The notes below the pieces were generated by a model, which had not been told where the DNA came from, ran no database searches, and worked only from the letters and a program-made list of their open reading frames with translations. From the NCBI GenBank assembly GCA_002441085.1, contig DJVF01000034.1, positions 3,164 to 18,024 of the forward strand: a stretch of 14,861 bases of DNA, in the 5' to 3' direction. Source of the stretch: Patescibacteria group bacterium UBA6263 (GTDB lineage: Bacteria > Patescibacteriota > Gracilibacteria > Absconditabacterales > Absconditicoccaceae). A program made the translations under genes and the position numbers. Shown in pieces: positions 1 through 10,157 of the stretch (the first letter of the stretch is position 1; each line of letters starts with the position of its first letter).

Positions 1-304
1 TGACTCTGAAGATTTTTTGGCTTTGACTAAAAAAGAGCAATTAACTTATAAAAGAAAATTTAATAGAATTGATAAGATATATAAATGAGTGACTAAGCTT
101 TCTAAAAAGCCATCTTTGGTTATTGTGATAGATGGTATGATGCTATGATCCTTTGTAGATGAATTATCAAAAGATAAGTCTATTGATCGTATAATTATAT
201 CTTCAACTAATTTTGATAGATATTATCCTGATAACGAATTGGTTATAGCAAATATGTGAAGTTATAAGAGTTTAGATTTTGTAATAAAATATATATTATC
301 TTAA
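1..304 (+). CDS. rpsB: 30S ribosomal protein S2, C-terminal part
   Basis: This is the 3' end of a gene that begins outside the window; 100 codons and a TAA stop are visible, in frame from base 2. The protein is a structural part of the small ribosomal subunit and is needed for recruitment of S1 in many bacteria. The visible part has the S2 pattern: an LTKKE stretch, a lysine-rich helix, a hydrophobic strand SLVIVIDGMM that matches the family's 'P.a.fvvD' strand, a second strand IDRIIISSTNF (family 'iPvvai.DTN'), then DNELVIANMGSYKSL in place of the usual IPGNDDAIRSI. The last part is diverged from typical S2. Three in-frame TGA codons read as glycine. The location just upstream of tsf is the classic rpsB-tsf order and supports the call, although a membrane-protein gene lies between them here. 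Confidence 0.85.
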
Positions 305-316
305 ATATAAATAAAC

Positions 317-787
317 ATGCAGGAATCCAAAAAAACTTTTGATCAGCAATGATCTATTAGCACCTTGTATGTTCCAAGTAGCTTAGAAAAAAAAAGAGCT
401 ATTTTGATGTACTTGTTTTTTGGTATAGTAGTGTTTGTCAACAAAAAAGAGATGAGTGTGTTTGAATATTTTCATCTTAGACAAGCGTTGTGATGGTCAG
501 TTTTGTTTGCATTATTTGTTTTGTTTAGTATAGTCTTGATGTTTTTGCCATTTATCAAGTATATCTGACTTTTGTTTATGTTGTGTATGATATGTATTTG
601 GGTATTGTTTGTGGTAAATTCACGAAATGGTAAATATGATATCTTATGATGAGAAAAATCCCCATTAGCTTTGTTTAAATGAATTGGTGGGTGGATAATA
701 GGCTTATTTGAAATAAATATAAAAGTTTATCCTGATGTAAACGATAGTTTAGAAGAAATATCTTCTCTTGAGGATTTGATAAAATAA
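317..787 (+). CDS. Small integral membrane protein of unknown function
   Basis: This is a 156-residue protein starting 12 bases after rpsB, with TAA stop. I do not recognise a named family with confidence. Three hydrophobic segments are visible at about residues 27-41, 60-78 and 81-100, with the short loop motif FEYFHLRQALGW between the first two. That layout (hydrophobic helix, amphipathic 'f.H.rQal' stretch, helical hairpin) recalls the DUF4870/Tic20-like small membrane proteins, but this is only a resemblance. The C-terminal third is soluble and ends in an acidic stretch. Codon 103 is CGA (623-625), in the context NS-x-NGKY; it may be tryptophan in this code. Seven TGA codons read as glycine. 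The gene sits between rpsB and tsf, which are normally adjacent, and is presumably cotranscribed with them. Confidence 0.8.
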
Positions 788-813
788 ATTATTTTATTCT
801 TTCATATAAAATT

Positions 814-1611
814 ATGGGCGCAGTCGATATGCAATTACTTAAAAGTCTTAGAGAGTCTACTTTTGCACCATTAAAAGATTGTAGAGACGCTCTTATACAA
901 GCTGATTGAGACATTGATAAGGCTCAAGATATATTAAAGGAAAAATGAATGTCAAAAGCAGCTAAAAAATCAGATAGATTGACTAATGAATGATTGATAA
1001 AGGTTGTTCAAAAAAATTGAAGAGTATATGCTTTGAAACTTTTGTGTGAAACAGATTTTGTTGCAAAAAATGAAAATTTTCGTGATTTGTTTGATAAAAT
1101 TTTGGACAAAGTTTGTACTATAGAGAGTGATGTTGATAGTTTGAATGATGTGGAAAAATGATTGTTGGAAGATATAAGCTCAATGATTAATGAATTTATT
1201 TGAAAGTTATGAGAAAATACAAAACTTGATGATATAATTGTCTCAAATAAGAATGCTTATGTATACAATCATCCTGGCAATAAAGTTGCTGCTATTATAT
1301 ATTATAATGGGGATGAAAATGTGGCAAAAGAATTGGCTTTACAGGTTGCTGCTATGAATCCAGAATATTTATCTATTGATAGTGTACCTGAAGATTACCG
1401 TAATGAGTTGTTGGTAAAATTTAATGCTGAAATGGCGGATTCTTGAAAACCAGCAAATATAGTAGAGCAAATAATAGCAGGTAAAGTACAAAAATATTTG
1501 TCTGATTTGGTTTTATTGGAACAAGAGTATATAAGAGATAATTCCAAGAAGATAAAAGATATTATACCTGATTGATTTGAAATAACCAAGTATGTTAGGT
1601 TATCTATCTAA
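814..1611 (+). CDS. tsf: Translation elongation factor Ts
   Basis: EF-Ts is the cytoplasmic nucleotide-exchange factor that releases GDP from EF-Tu so it can be recharged with GTP. The product is 265 residues, within the usual range. The N-terminal UBA-like domain is clear (LLKSLRESTFAPLKDCRDAL, then G-D-I-D-K-A and KAAKK), followed by the hallmark LCETDFVAKNENF, whose TDFV (residues 80-83) inserts near the EF-Tu magnesium site. The C-terminal part shows the family's 'iveqii.GKv.kyl.dl.LLeQ.yi.d' stretch and ends with KYVRLSI. I took the ATG at 814; the ATG at 829 in the same frame is an alternative start that would remove five residues and leave the conserved core intact. TGA encodes conserved glycines here. 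It follows the membrane-protein gene by 26 bases. Confidence 0.95.
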
Positions 1612-1638
1612 TTTTATTTTGTAGATATGATTTGTATT

Positions 1639-2205
1639 ATGGAAAATTATGAATTGGTTTTGCTTTTGGATCCAAAAACTAAGGATTCTGATCGTAAAAA
1701 CTTAACAAATGATTTAGAAAAAATTCTTGAAGATGGAGTTGTAAGTAAGGATGAAATATGACTTATGGATTTGTTGTATGAGTTGTCTGGAGTCAAAACA
1801 AATGATAAAGCTTATTTTTATTCTTATTATTTGAAATTGAATACATCTAAGATAGATGATATAAAAAAATTTTTTCTTTATAACAATATAGTTTTGAAGT
1901 ACGATATTTTTAGAAGAACAAAGAGTCAAGTTTCATTTGAATTTGAAAAATTACAAAAAGATCTTAATGCTATTATAGCTTCTTGGGAAGAGAGAAAATT
2001 ATGACAAAAAATTTATTTTTTTTCTGATTTGAAAAATTCAAAATATATAAATTGGAAGTCTATACCTATGTTGAAGAAATATATTACTAGATTTGGTAAT
2101 ATAAAACCAAGAAAATATACCAATAATTGAGTTAATATCCAAAAAAAACTTAGAAAAGAGATCATAAGAGCTAGAAATTTCTGATTGATTGAATTTATAA
2201 AATAG
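1639..2205 (+). CDS. Fused ribosomal proteins S6 and S18
   Basis: One open frame of 188 codons encodes two ribosomal proteins. Residues 1 to about 115 are S6: MENYELVLLLDP at the start, a central DKAYFYSYYLKL strand and the RNA-facing DIFRRTKSQVSFEF end. Residues from about 130 to 188 are S18: INWKSIPMLKKYITRFGNIK, PRKYTN, then the basic helix KLRKEIIRARNFGLIEF, matching the S18 core and C-terminus. The joint is around codon 122 (2002-2004), a TGA read as glycine, with no TAA or TAG between the halves. S6 and S18 form a heterodimer on the 30S platform, so a fusion is structurally reasonable. The cysteines seen in zinc-type S18 are absent. The ssb gene often found between rpsF and rpsR is missing. 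Start: ATG 1639 gives the canonical MxxYE opening; ATG 1627 in the same frame would add four residues. No symbol is given because it covers rpsF plus rpsR. Confidence 0.9.
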
Positions 2206-2248
2206 TTTGTTTATAGTAAAATATATTTTATTTCTCATATAGTTTGTA

Positions 2249-2407
2249 ATGGCTAGTAAATTGAAAAGAATTAGAAAATATCATTGGAGGAAAAGAATAA
2301 AAACACATGGTTTTAGACAAAGAATGCAGACTCGAACTGGAAGAAGAGTATTGGCTAGAAGAAGAAAAAAATGAAGAAAAGTATTGGTGGTTCAGAGAAA
2401 AAAATAA
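2249..2407 (+). CDS. rpmH: 50S ribosomal protein L34
   Basis: This is a 52-residue, strongly basic protein of the large ribosomal subunit. It has the L34 signature KTHGFRQRM followed by TGRRVLARRRKKGRKVL, where the glycine before the last RKVL is a TGA codon. The N-terminus is a few residues longer than in E. coli, with the RKYHWRKR region in place of the usual KRTYQPS-type start. Codon 29 is CGA (2333-2335) in MQT-x-TGRR; many homologues have Lys or Arg here, so this site does not decide between arginine and tryptophan. The neighbours are unusual: rpmH normally pairs with rnpA near the origin, but here it lies between the S6-S18 gene and rpoB. Stop is TAA. Confidence 0.95.
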
Positions 2408-2469
2408 TGTAAGATCAAATTGCTGATTTTATATTTTTTTGTTTATTTTCTAAACTTATTTTTGTACCC

Positions 2470-5400
2470 ATGATAAATAAAAAAAACCCAAAATTGAAAA
2501 AAGAAGGAAGAGTATCTAAACCTTCTACTTCTTCTATTGTTTGAAAAATAGATAAAGTTAAATCAAAATTATCTAAAACTGATTTTGATTTGAAAGATTT
2601 ATTTAAAGACTATTATGAAAAAGATTGAGTAATATATCTTACAAAGCCAAGAAATTTTGGATGATTCCCTGATCTTTTGGATTTGCAAAAAAAATGATAT
2701 CATAGTTTTGTGAGTAAATATATTCATAAACTATTTGAGGATATCAATCCTGTTTGGGATATTGCTTGAGAAAAGTTATCCATTCATATATGAGATATAA
2801 AAATAGAAGATTCTATGGAATGAGTGAATAATTGTAAAAAAAAGGAACTGACTTACGGTTGAATAATTACTTGAAAAGTTAAACTAGTAGAAAGGATAGA
2901 ATCTGAAGATTGAAAAAAAGTTTCAGAAAAGGTATTGTTTAGTAAACGTGTAAATATAGGTATTATGCCTTTGATGACTGAGGCTGCTTCTTATATTATA
3001 AACTGAGTAGAGAGAGTAATAATATCTCAAATAATAAGATCTTACTGAGTATTTTATGCAAAAAAAGATTTTAGACATTCTTTCAAAGTTATACCTGAGA
3101 ATGGTCCATGGTTAGAAGTCCAAGTTGAAAAATCTTGAGTAATAGTAGCTAGAATAAATAAATCTAGAAAATTTCCAATAACTACTTTGCTCAGAGTTTT
3201 TGGTATGGAAAATGATGAAAATATAAGAGAGATATTTAGTGATTGTTTAGAGGAAGAAGATACAAATTATATTGAGATTACTTTGAAGAAAGATACTACC
3301 AAAGATGCTTTATCTGCTGCAGAATATATTTATAATAAACTTAGACCTTGAGAGTTGATAGATCCAGAAAGTGCTTTGAATTATATAAAGTCACAATTTA
3401 TGGATTCTAATAGAATATTCGTAGGTAGGATAGCTAGAAGAAAAATGAATGCTAAACTTAATTTATCCAAATCTATAGATGATCCCAATTCTGATTTGTA
3501 TGATTGAGAGGATTTAGTAGCTTCTATAAAATATCTTTTGAACTTATCAAACTATAAGAAAGGTTATTATGTTGATGATTCTGATCATCTTTCAAATAAA
3601 CGTATAAGAACTATGTGAGAAATACTTTATGCTCATTTACAACCAGTTATGAGAAAGTTTGTAAAAAGTGTAAAATGAAAACTGAGTGTATTGAATCTTG
3701 AAAATGCAATAAAAATAACAGATTTGGTCAATTTTAAAATAATAGATAACGCAATAAAAAGTTTTTTTGCAACATCTCAATTGTCTCAATTTTTGGACCA
3801 AATCAATCCATTATCTGAAGTAGAACATAAAAGAAGAATTACAGCTCTTGGACCATGAGGACTCAAAAGAGAAACTGCAAAATTTGAAGTACGTGATGTT
3901 CATCCTTCTCATTATGGTAGGATATGTCCTATAGAAACTCCAGAATGACAGAATATCTGACTTGTAATATATCAATCTATTTATTCTCGTGTAAATGATG
4001 AATGATTTTTGGAAACTCCTGCATTGAAAATATTACGTGAAGTGGAACCAAAAAAGAAAAATCTTTTGAATAGAATAGTCCACCGTGATATTTTTGAGTT
4101 GGATGCAAAATGAAAACCAACTAAAAAAATTATAGCTAAAGAGTGAGATTATATAGATGAAAAACTGGCAGAAAAAATAGAAAAATTTTATTGAAAATAT
4201 AATAAAAATATACAAGTAAAATCTTTTTTTGATGGAACTATCCAATATATATCTCCTGAACAAGATGAGAAGTATTATATAGCTGATGCTACTACTCCAA
4301 TAGACAAATATAATAATATTATATGACAACGTATAGCTGCTAGACATTTTAATGAAATGGAAACTTTCCATGTGAATGATATAACACATATGGATGTAAA
4401 TCCTGCTCAAATATTTAGTCCAAATACCTCTTTGATACCATTTGTGGATCATAATGATGCGGTGCGTGCTTCTGTAGCTACTAACCAACAACGTCAGGCT
4501 TTACCTTTGTTAAAAAATGAAGCTCCTTTTGTGGGTACTTGATTGGAAAAAGATATTGTACAAATGACTCATGCAGTTGTAAAAGCAGAAGATGATTGAG
4601 AAGTCATTTATGTTGATTGAAAAAGAATAAAAGTGAAATATAAATCTTGAATAAAGGAATATTCCTTGATTAATTTTTCTAGATCTAATCATAAGACTTG
4701 TATAACTCAGGTTCCTTGTGTAGATTTAAAACAAAAAGTAAGTAAATGAGATGTCTTGATAGAGTGACCATGTTCTGTTTGATGAGAAATGGCTTTGTGA
4801 AAAAATCTGAGAGTTGCTTTTATGCCATGGAAATGATATAATTATGAAGATGCTATAGTAATTTCTCAGAGATTGGTAAAAGACGATGAATTGACATCTA
4901 TACAAATAGAAGAACATGAAATAGAAGTTGCTGATACAAAACTTGGTCCTGAAGAAACTACTAATGATATACCATGAGTATCTATGTCAAAATTAAAAAA
5001 TCTTGATGAAGATTGAATAGTCAGAATATGATCTATCGTAAAATGATGAGATATACTTATATGAAAAATTACACCAAAAAGTGAATGAGAACTTACCCCT
5101 GAAGAAAAACTTATACAAGCGATATTTGGAGATAGATCAAAAAATGTAAAAGATACTTCTTTGTATATGCCTAGTGGAAGTGAATGAAAGGTTATAGATG
5201 TAGTCATACTTGATGCAAAGAAATGAGATAATTTGATGGCTTGAGTTAGAAAAAAGATAAAAGTATATGTTGCTACTACTAGGAAGATAGAAGTTTGAGA
5301 TAAATTAGCATGAAAGCACTGAAATAAAGGTATTATAGCGGTTGTTGTACCAGAAGAAGATATGCCTTATTCTGAAGACTGACAATCTATAGATATTGTT

Positions 5401-6165
5401 CTAAACTCACTTTGAGTAATTTCTCGTATGAATCTTGGTCAGCTTTTTGAAACTCAATTATGAGCTTTGGCTAAATTTTTGTGAGTAAGATTTGCTGTCC
5501 CTACTTTTGGAAGTTTTGGTTTAAATGAGTTTGAAAAATTAGTAGAAAAATGCTGATTGTCTGATCAAATTAGGATAACTCTTTATGATTGAGAAACTTG
5601 AGAGCCTTATGCTCAAAAAGTTACAGTTTGATATATGCACATTTTAAAACTTGTACATATGGTTGAAGATAAGATACATGCTAGATCTGTTTGACCTTAT
5701 TCTTTGATTACTCAACAACCTCTTGGATGAAAATCTAGACAATGATGACAGAGATTTGGAGAGATGGAAGTTTGGTCTTTGGAAGCATATTCTGCTGTCT
5801 ACACTCTTCAAGAAATGCTTACTGTAAAATCTGATGATGTAGTATGAAGAAATAAATTATATGAAGCTATCATAAAGTGACAAAAGCCTAAAATTTGATG
5901 ATTACCAGAATCGTTTAATTTAGTTTCTTATTTGTTTAAATGATTATGACAAAATGTTATACCATTGACAGTCGAAGAAATGGAAAACATTCATTTGGAA
6001 AGAACCAAAAAAATAAAAGATTTGTGACTATCTTGATTGCTTAGTTGACCTTTGGCTACAGATTGATGATTGTATGAGTCAGAAGACTCCAATCAAGAAA
6101 AAGAAGAATTGATTGAGAATGTAATAAAAGAAATGGAAGACTTTTGAGAAATAGAAGATAATTAG
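2470..6165 (+). CDS. rpoB: DNA-directed RNA polymerase subunit beta
   Basis: The beta subunit forms one side of the catalytic cleft of RNA polymerase. The 1231-residue product is complete and shorter than E. coli beta (1342), consistent with absence of the large lineage-specific insertions. Landmarks in order: the lobe signature GPWLEVQVE; the rifampicin-pocket region LSQFLDQINPLSEVEHKRR at residues 438-456; GPGGLKRE and [32 protein letters not shown]; the active-site lysines K945 and K953 in GDKLAGKHGNKG; and GGQRFGEMEVWSLEAY near the end. Relative to E. coli, the pocket has Ile at the Asn518 position and Thr at the Ser531 position. TGA encodes many invariant glycines. No CGA or CGG codon occurs in the frame. 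TGG clearly encodes Trp at conserved sites. The start ATG gives a lysine-rich N-terminal extension. The stop is a tandem TAG TAG. rpoC begins 50 bases downstream. Confidence 0.98.
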
Positions 6166-6215
6166 TAGTATTATAAAAAATATAAAAATATTTATAACTT
6201 AAAATTTTGTCATCT

Positions 6216-9200
6216 ATGTATAAAACAAAATTTGATGCACTTATGGTTACTCTAGCGTCTGTGGATGATATTTCTGGCCGATCTCATGGTATTGTAGACA
6301 ATCCTGATACAGTAAATTATAGGACTTGAAGACCAAAACAAAGTTGATTATTTTGTGAATCTATTTTTGGTCCTGTAAAAAACTATGAGTGTAGTTGTGG
6401 AAAATATAAATGAATTAGATACAAATGAATTGTATGTGAAAGATGTTGAGTAGAGGTAACTAACTCTAGGGTTAGAAGATCCAGAATGTGACATATAGAA
6501 CTAGCTTCTCCAGTTATACATGTATGGTACAAATCTAGTCCTTCTGGATGAATCAATCAGATTTTATGATTGTCTGCGAATGAGATTGACAAAGTCCTAA
6601 CTTTTGTAAAATATGTAGTGATAAAAGATGTAGATGAAAAGACCAAAGAAAAGTTGAAAGCAAATATTCAATCTCATTATGAAAAAAAGCTTAAAGAGCT
6701 TGATAATCTTTTTTTGGAAGAAAAGAAAAAATCTAAAGAAGATTGAAAAGATGAAAAAAGAATTAAAGAGTTGGATAGATTGTTTGAAGAAAATAAAGAT
6801 ACTTTGGAAAAAGAATTTAATAGATTAAAATCTATTGTCTCTGACTTGAATTTTGGTTCAACTATTTTGGAGAGTGATTATAGAAATATATTTTTTCAAT
6901 TTAATGATTTGGTAATGTTTGCTTCTTGATCTGATGCAATACTCAAAATGCTTCAGAGTATAGATGTGGAAAAAGAAATCAAAAGAAGAGTCAAAGAATT
7001 TCAGAATATAAAATCTGAAGATCAAAAAAAGAAGGCTATGGCTTTGATAAAGCTTTTGATAAATCTGCATATATCTAATGTAAAACCAGAAAATATGGTT
7101 ATTAGAAAATTACCCGTTATTCCACCAGATCTTAGACCTGTAGTGCAATTGGAATGATGAAAATTTGCATCTTCTGATGTTAATTTGTTTTATAGGCGCG
7201 TTCTTATGAGAAACATAAGACTCAAAAAAATGATTCAAGTAGGTATGCCTGATGTTGTAAAGAAAAATGAAATAAGATTACTTCAAGAGTCTGTAAACAA
7301 TCTTTTGGTATGAGAAAAAAATTCTACTTGAAGAGCTTGAGCCTGAATCAAAGTCTTTAAGTCTCTTTCTGATATGTTGTCTTGAAAAGAGGGAATATTT
7401 AGAAAAAATCTTTTGTGAAAGAGAGTAGATTATTCTTGAAGATCTATTATTACTGTGTGACCTACTTTGAGATTAGATGAATGTTGATTGCCTATTGCTA
7501 TAGCAGTTAAGATGTTTACACCATTTATCATAGGAAAATTAATAGAAAAAAAGATAGTCTATACTCCAAAACAGGCTGAGAAACTTATAAAAGAAGAATC
7601 TCCAGTTGCTTTAAAATTTTTGGAAGAAGTTATAAAAGATAAGTATGTGTTATTGAATCGTGCTCCTACTTTACATAGATTATCTATAGAGGCATTTAAA
7701 ATAAAACTAATGCCATGAAAAACAATCAGAATACATCCTCTAGTATGTCCTGCATTTAATGCGGATTTTGATGGTGATCAAATGGCTGTGCATTTGCCTA
7801 TTTCTGATGAGGCTCAAAAAGAAGCTAGAGAACTTATAGCTTCTGATAAAAATATTCTTAAACCATGATCTGGAGATCCAACAATTACACATTCTCAAGA
7901 TATGGTACTTGGAATTTATTATTTGACTGATGAGTTTGATCCTAGATATCCTGATTATAATACTCAGCAAGAATGGGAAGAAAAAAATCCAGTTGTATGA
8001 ATTTTTGGTAGTATGGAAGATGTATTGTCTTCTTATACAAATTCTGATTTGAAAATAAAAGATAAAATAGTCTTGATATATAATTGAGAGCCTATAAAAA
8101 CTACTACTTGAAGAGTTATTTTCAACAATATCTTACCAGAAAAACTAAGATTTGTAAATAAAAAGCTTTCTAATAAAGATTTGGTAAAAATATTGAGCGT
8201 TGTTTTTGATGAGTATGATATGCCAACTACTGTTAGAGTAGCCGATGATATAAAGGATCTTTGATTCAAATATTCTACAATAGCTGCTACTTCTATAAAT
8301 CTTTTTGATATGAAGGTCCCAAAAGAAAAAGAAGAAATGTTGAGAATATGAGATGAAAAATCAAATAATATTTATAAATATTATTTTAAATGACTTTTAT
8401 CTGAAGAAGAAAAACACAGATTAATAATAAAAGTTTGGACTGATGTAAAATCTAAAATAGAATGATATTTGAAAACTATTATATTGCCATGAAATGATCT
8501 TTATACTATGATTGATTCTAAAGCTAGATGATCTCAAACTCATCTTACTCAGATTTCTGGTATGAAATGATTGGTTGTCAATCCTAAATGAGAAATTATT
8601 GAACTTCCTATAAAATGAAGTTTTGTAGAATGATTAAAACCTATAGAATACTTTATATCAGCCCATTCTTGAAGAAAATGAAAAGCTGATACCGCTCTTA
8701 GAACAGCAGAATCTGGATATTTAACTAGAAAACTTTGTGATTCTTCTCAGGAAGTAATTATAAGAGAAGAAGATTGTTGAACTGAAAAATATGTTATATT
8801 TTCTAAGGAAGAAATAGAGCTTAGATGAGAAAAATTCTTTAATGTAGTTTATGGAAGGACATTGGCAGAGGATATTGTAGATAAATATTGAAAAATATTT
8901 ATGAAAAAATGAGAAACTTTGGATAAAAAAGCTATGCTTTTGATTGAAAATGAATCAATAGATTTTTTGAAGCTTAGAAGCCCGTTGACTTGTGATTGTG
9001 TGAGTGGAGTTTGTCAAAAATGTTATGGTATGGATTTGGCAACTAGAAAGGTTGTAGATATATGAACTCCTGTGTGAATAATAGCTGCTCAATCTATTTG
9101 AGAACCATCTACTCAGTTGACTTTGGATACTTTTCATGAATGATGAGTTGCCGGTAAATGATGAGATATTACTCATGGTATAGATAGAGTGAAACAATTG

Positions 9201-10046
9201 TTTGAAGTTAGGCCACCTAAAACTCCAGCTGTAGTAGCTCCATTTGATTGAACTATTCATTTTTCTGAGATTTCAGAACAAAACAAAACTATAGTAATCA
9301 AAATATTATCTGATTATATAAAGAAAAATTATTTAATTAAAGAAGGTTATTCTACTAAGTTGAAGAAATGACAAATGATTGAAAAGTGAGCAGTATATGC
9401 TGAAAAATGAAAAAGTAAATTAAAGATAAAAGAAGAATGAAAAATATTAGAAGTGCATGATGATTATATTGTCTTGTGAATACAAGAAGTTTTCTCTAGA
9501 TCATTGACCGGTTTAACTGCCAAAAAAACTAAAGATTGAGAAAAAGTATATAAATGAGAAATACTTACCAACTGAGCTTTGGATATCATGGAGTATAAAA
9601 ATATTGTTTGAGATCTACAAGCTCAAAGATATATAATATCTGAAACAAAAAAAGTTTATATGTTGCAATGACAAGATATCAATGATAAGCATATAGAAGT
9701 CGTGGTTAAACAACTCTTTTCAAAAGTATTTATACAAGATTCTTGAGAAACTACGTTTATACCTTGAACTCGTGTCAAATATGAACATTTTCAAAAAGTA
9801 AATAGTGAATTGTTATCACAATGAAAAAGACCAGCAAAATGAATTAGATTGGCATTATGATTGACAAATATTGCTAAAGAAACTGATTCTTGGCTTTCTG
9901 CCGCTTCATTCCAAGAAACAATAAGAGTAATGGTTTGAGCTTCACTTAGGTGAGCAATAGATGATCTATCTGATCTAAAAGCTAATGTAATTATATGAAG
10001 ATTGTTGCCTGTAGGTGAAATATATAGAAATAAGCATGGTTATTAG
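6216..10046 (+). CDS. rpoC: DNA-directed RNA polymerase subunit beta'
   Basis: The beta' subunit carries the catalytic magnesium. The 1276-residue product is full length and lacks the large SI3 insertion of enterobacteria. Visible in order: zinc-binding cysteines 59, 61, 74 and 77 (YECSCGKYKG...VCERCGVEV); a lysine/glutamate-rich coiled-coil-like stretch near residues 140-210; GKRVDYSGRSII; the catalytic NADFDGD with Asp517, Asp519 and Asp521; the bridge-helix region ADTALRTAESGYLTRKL; second zinc site Cys854, 926, 933 and 936; trigger loop GEPSTQLTLDTFHEGG at about 963-978; and the C-terminal AASFQETIRV and IGRLLPVGE. The trigger loop has Leu970 and Asp971 where most bacteria have Met and Arg; His974 is kept. 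The single CGA codon (codon 22) aligns with the invariant Trp of the 'SWSxGEV' motif. Stop is TAG. It follows rpoB in the normal order. Confidence 0.98.
6279..6281 (+). other. CGA codon at a conserved tryptophan position of RpoC
   Basis: Codon 22 of rpoC reads CGA in the context ISG-x-SHGIVDNP followed by NYRTGRP. In RpoC homologues this is the IRSW-S-x-GEV...NYRT motif with a nearly invariant tryptophan. It is the only CGA or CGG in the gene. Arginine here would be unexpected, so CGA probably reads as Trp. Confidence 0.75.
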
Positions 10047-10094
10047 TATAATAAAGTGTTTGTATAAAAATCAAAATATAAAATAATATTAATC

Positions 10095-10122
10095 TTGAAA
10101 AAAAATCTGAGATTGATATAAT
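10095..10122 (+). promoter_or_regulatory. Putative sigma70-type promoter for rpmA-rpmF-nusB
   Basis: TTGAAA at 10095-10100 and TATAAT at 10117-10122 are separated by 16 bases, close to the bacterial consensus. They lie in the longest gap of the block (111 bases between rpoC and rpmA), about 36 bases before the rpmA start. In such AT-rich DNA a chance match is possible, but both boxes and the spacing are good. It would let the L27-L32-NusB genes be transcribed apart from rpoBC. Confidence 0.5.
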
Positions 10123-10157
10123 GTATTTTCTTTATATTTAATTATTGATATTTAAAA

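Noticed and set aside
2001..2205. S18 as a separate gene starting at the ATG at 2001
   Set aside because: That ATG is in a different frame from the S18 core, and its frame gives no S18-like sequence and hits TAG soon after. The S18 frame continues from S6 through a TGA glycine codon without a start at a proper place.
4033..4491. 152-codon minus-strand open frame inside rpoB
   Set aside because: It lies entirely opposite highly conserved rpoB sequence, has low-complexity hydrophobic content and no recognisable family; it is a shadow of the real gene.
8955..9260. 101-codon minus-strand open frame opposite rpoC
   Set aside because: It covers the trigger loop and second zinc site of RpoC on the other strand; no independent evidence for coding.
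10044..10056. Terminator at the end of rpoC (TTATT...AATAA)
   Set aside because: The stem is only five A-T pairs and no U-run follows; too weak to call.
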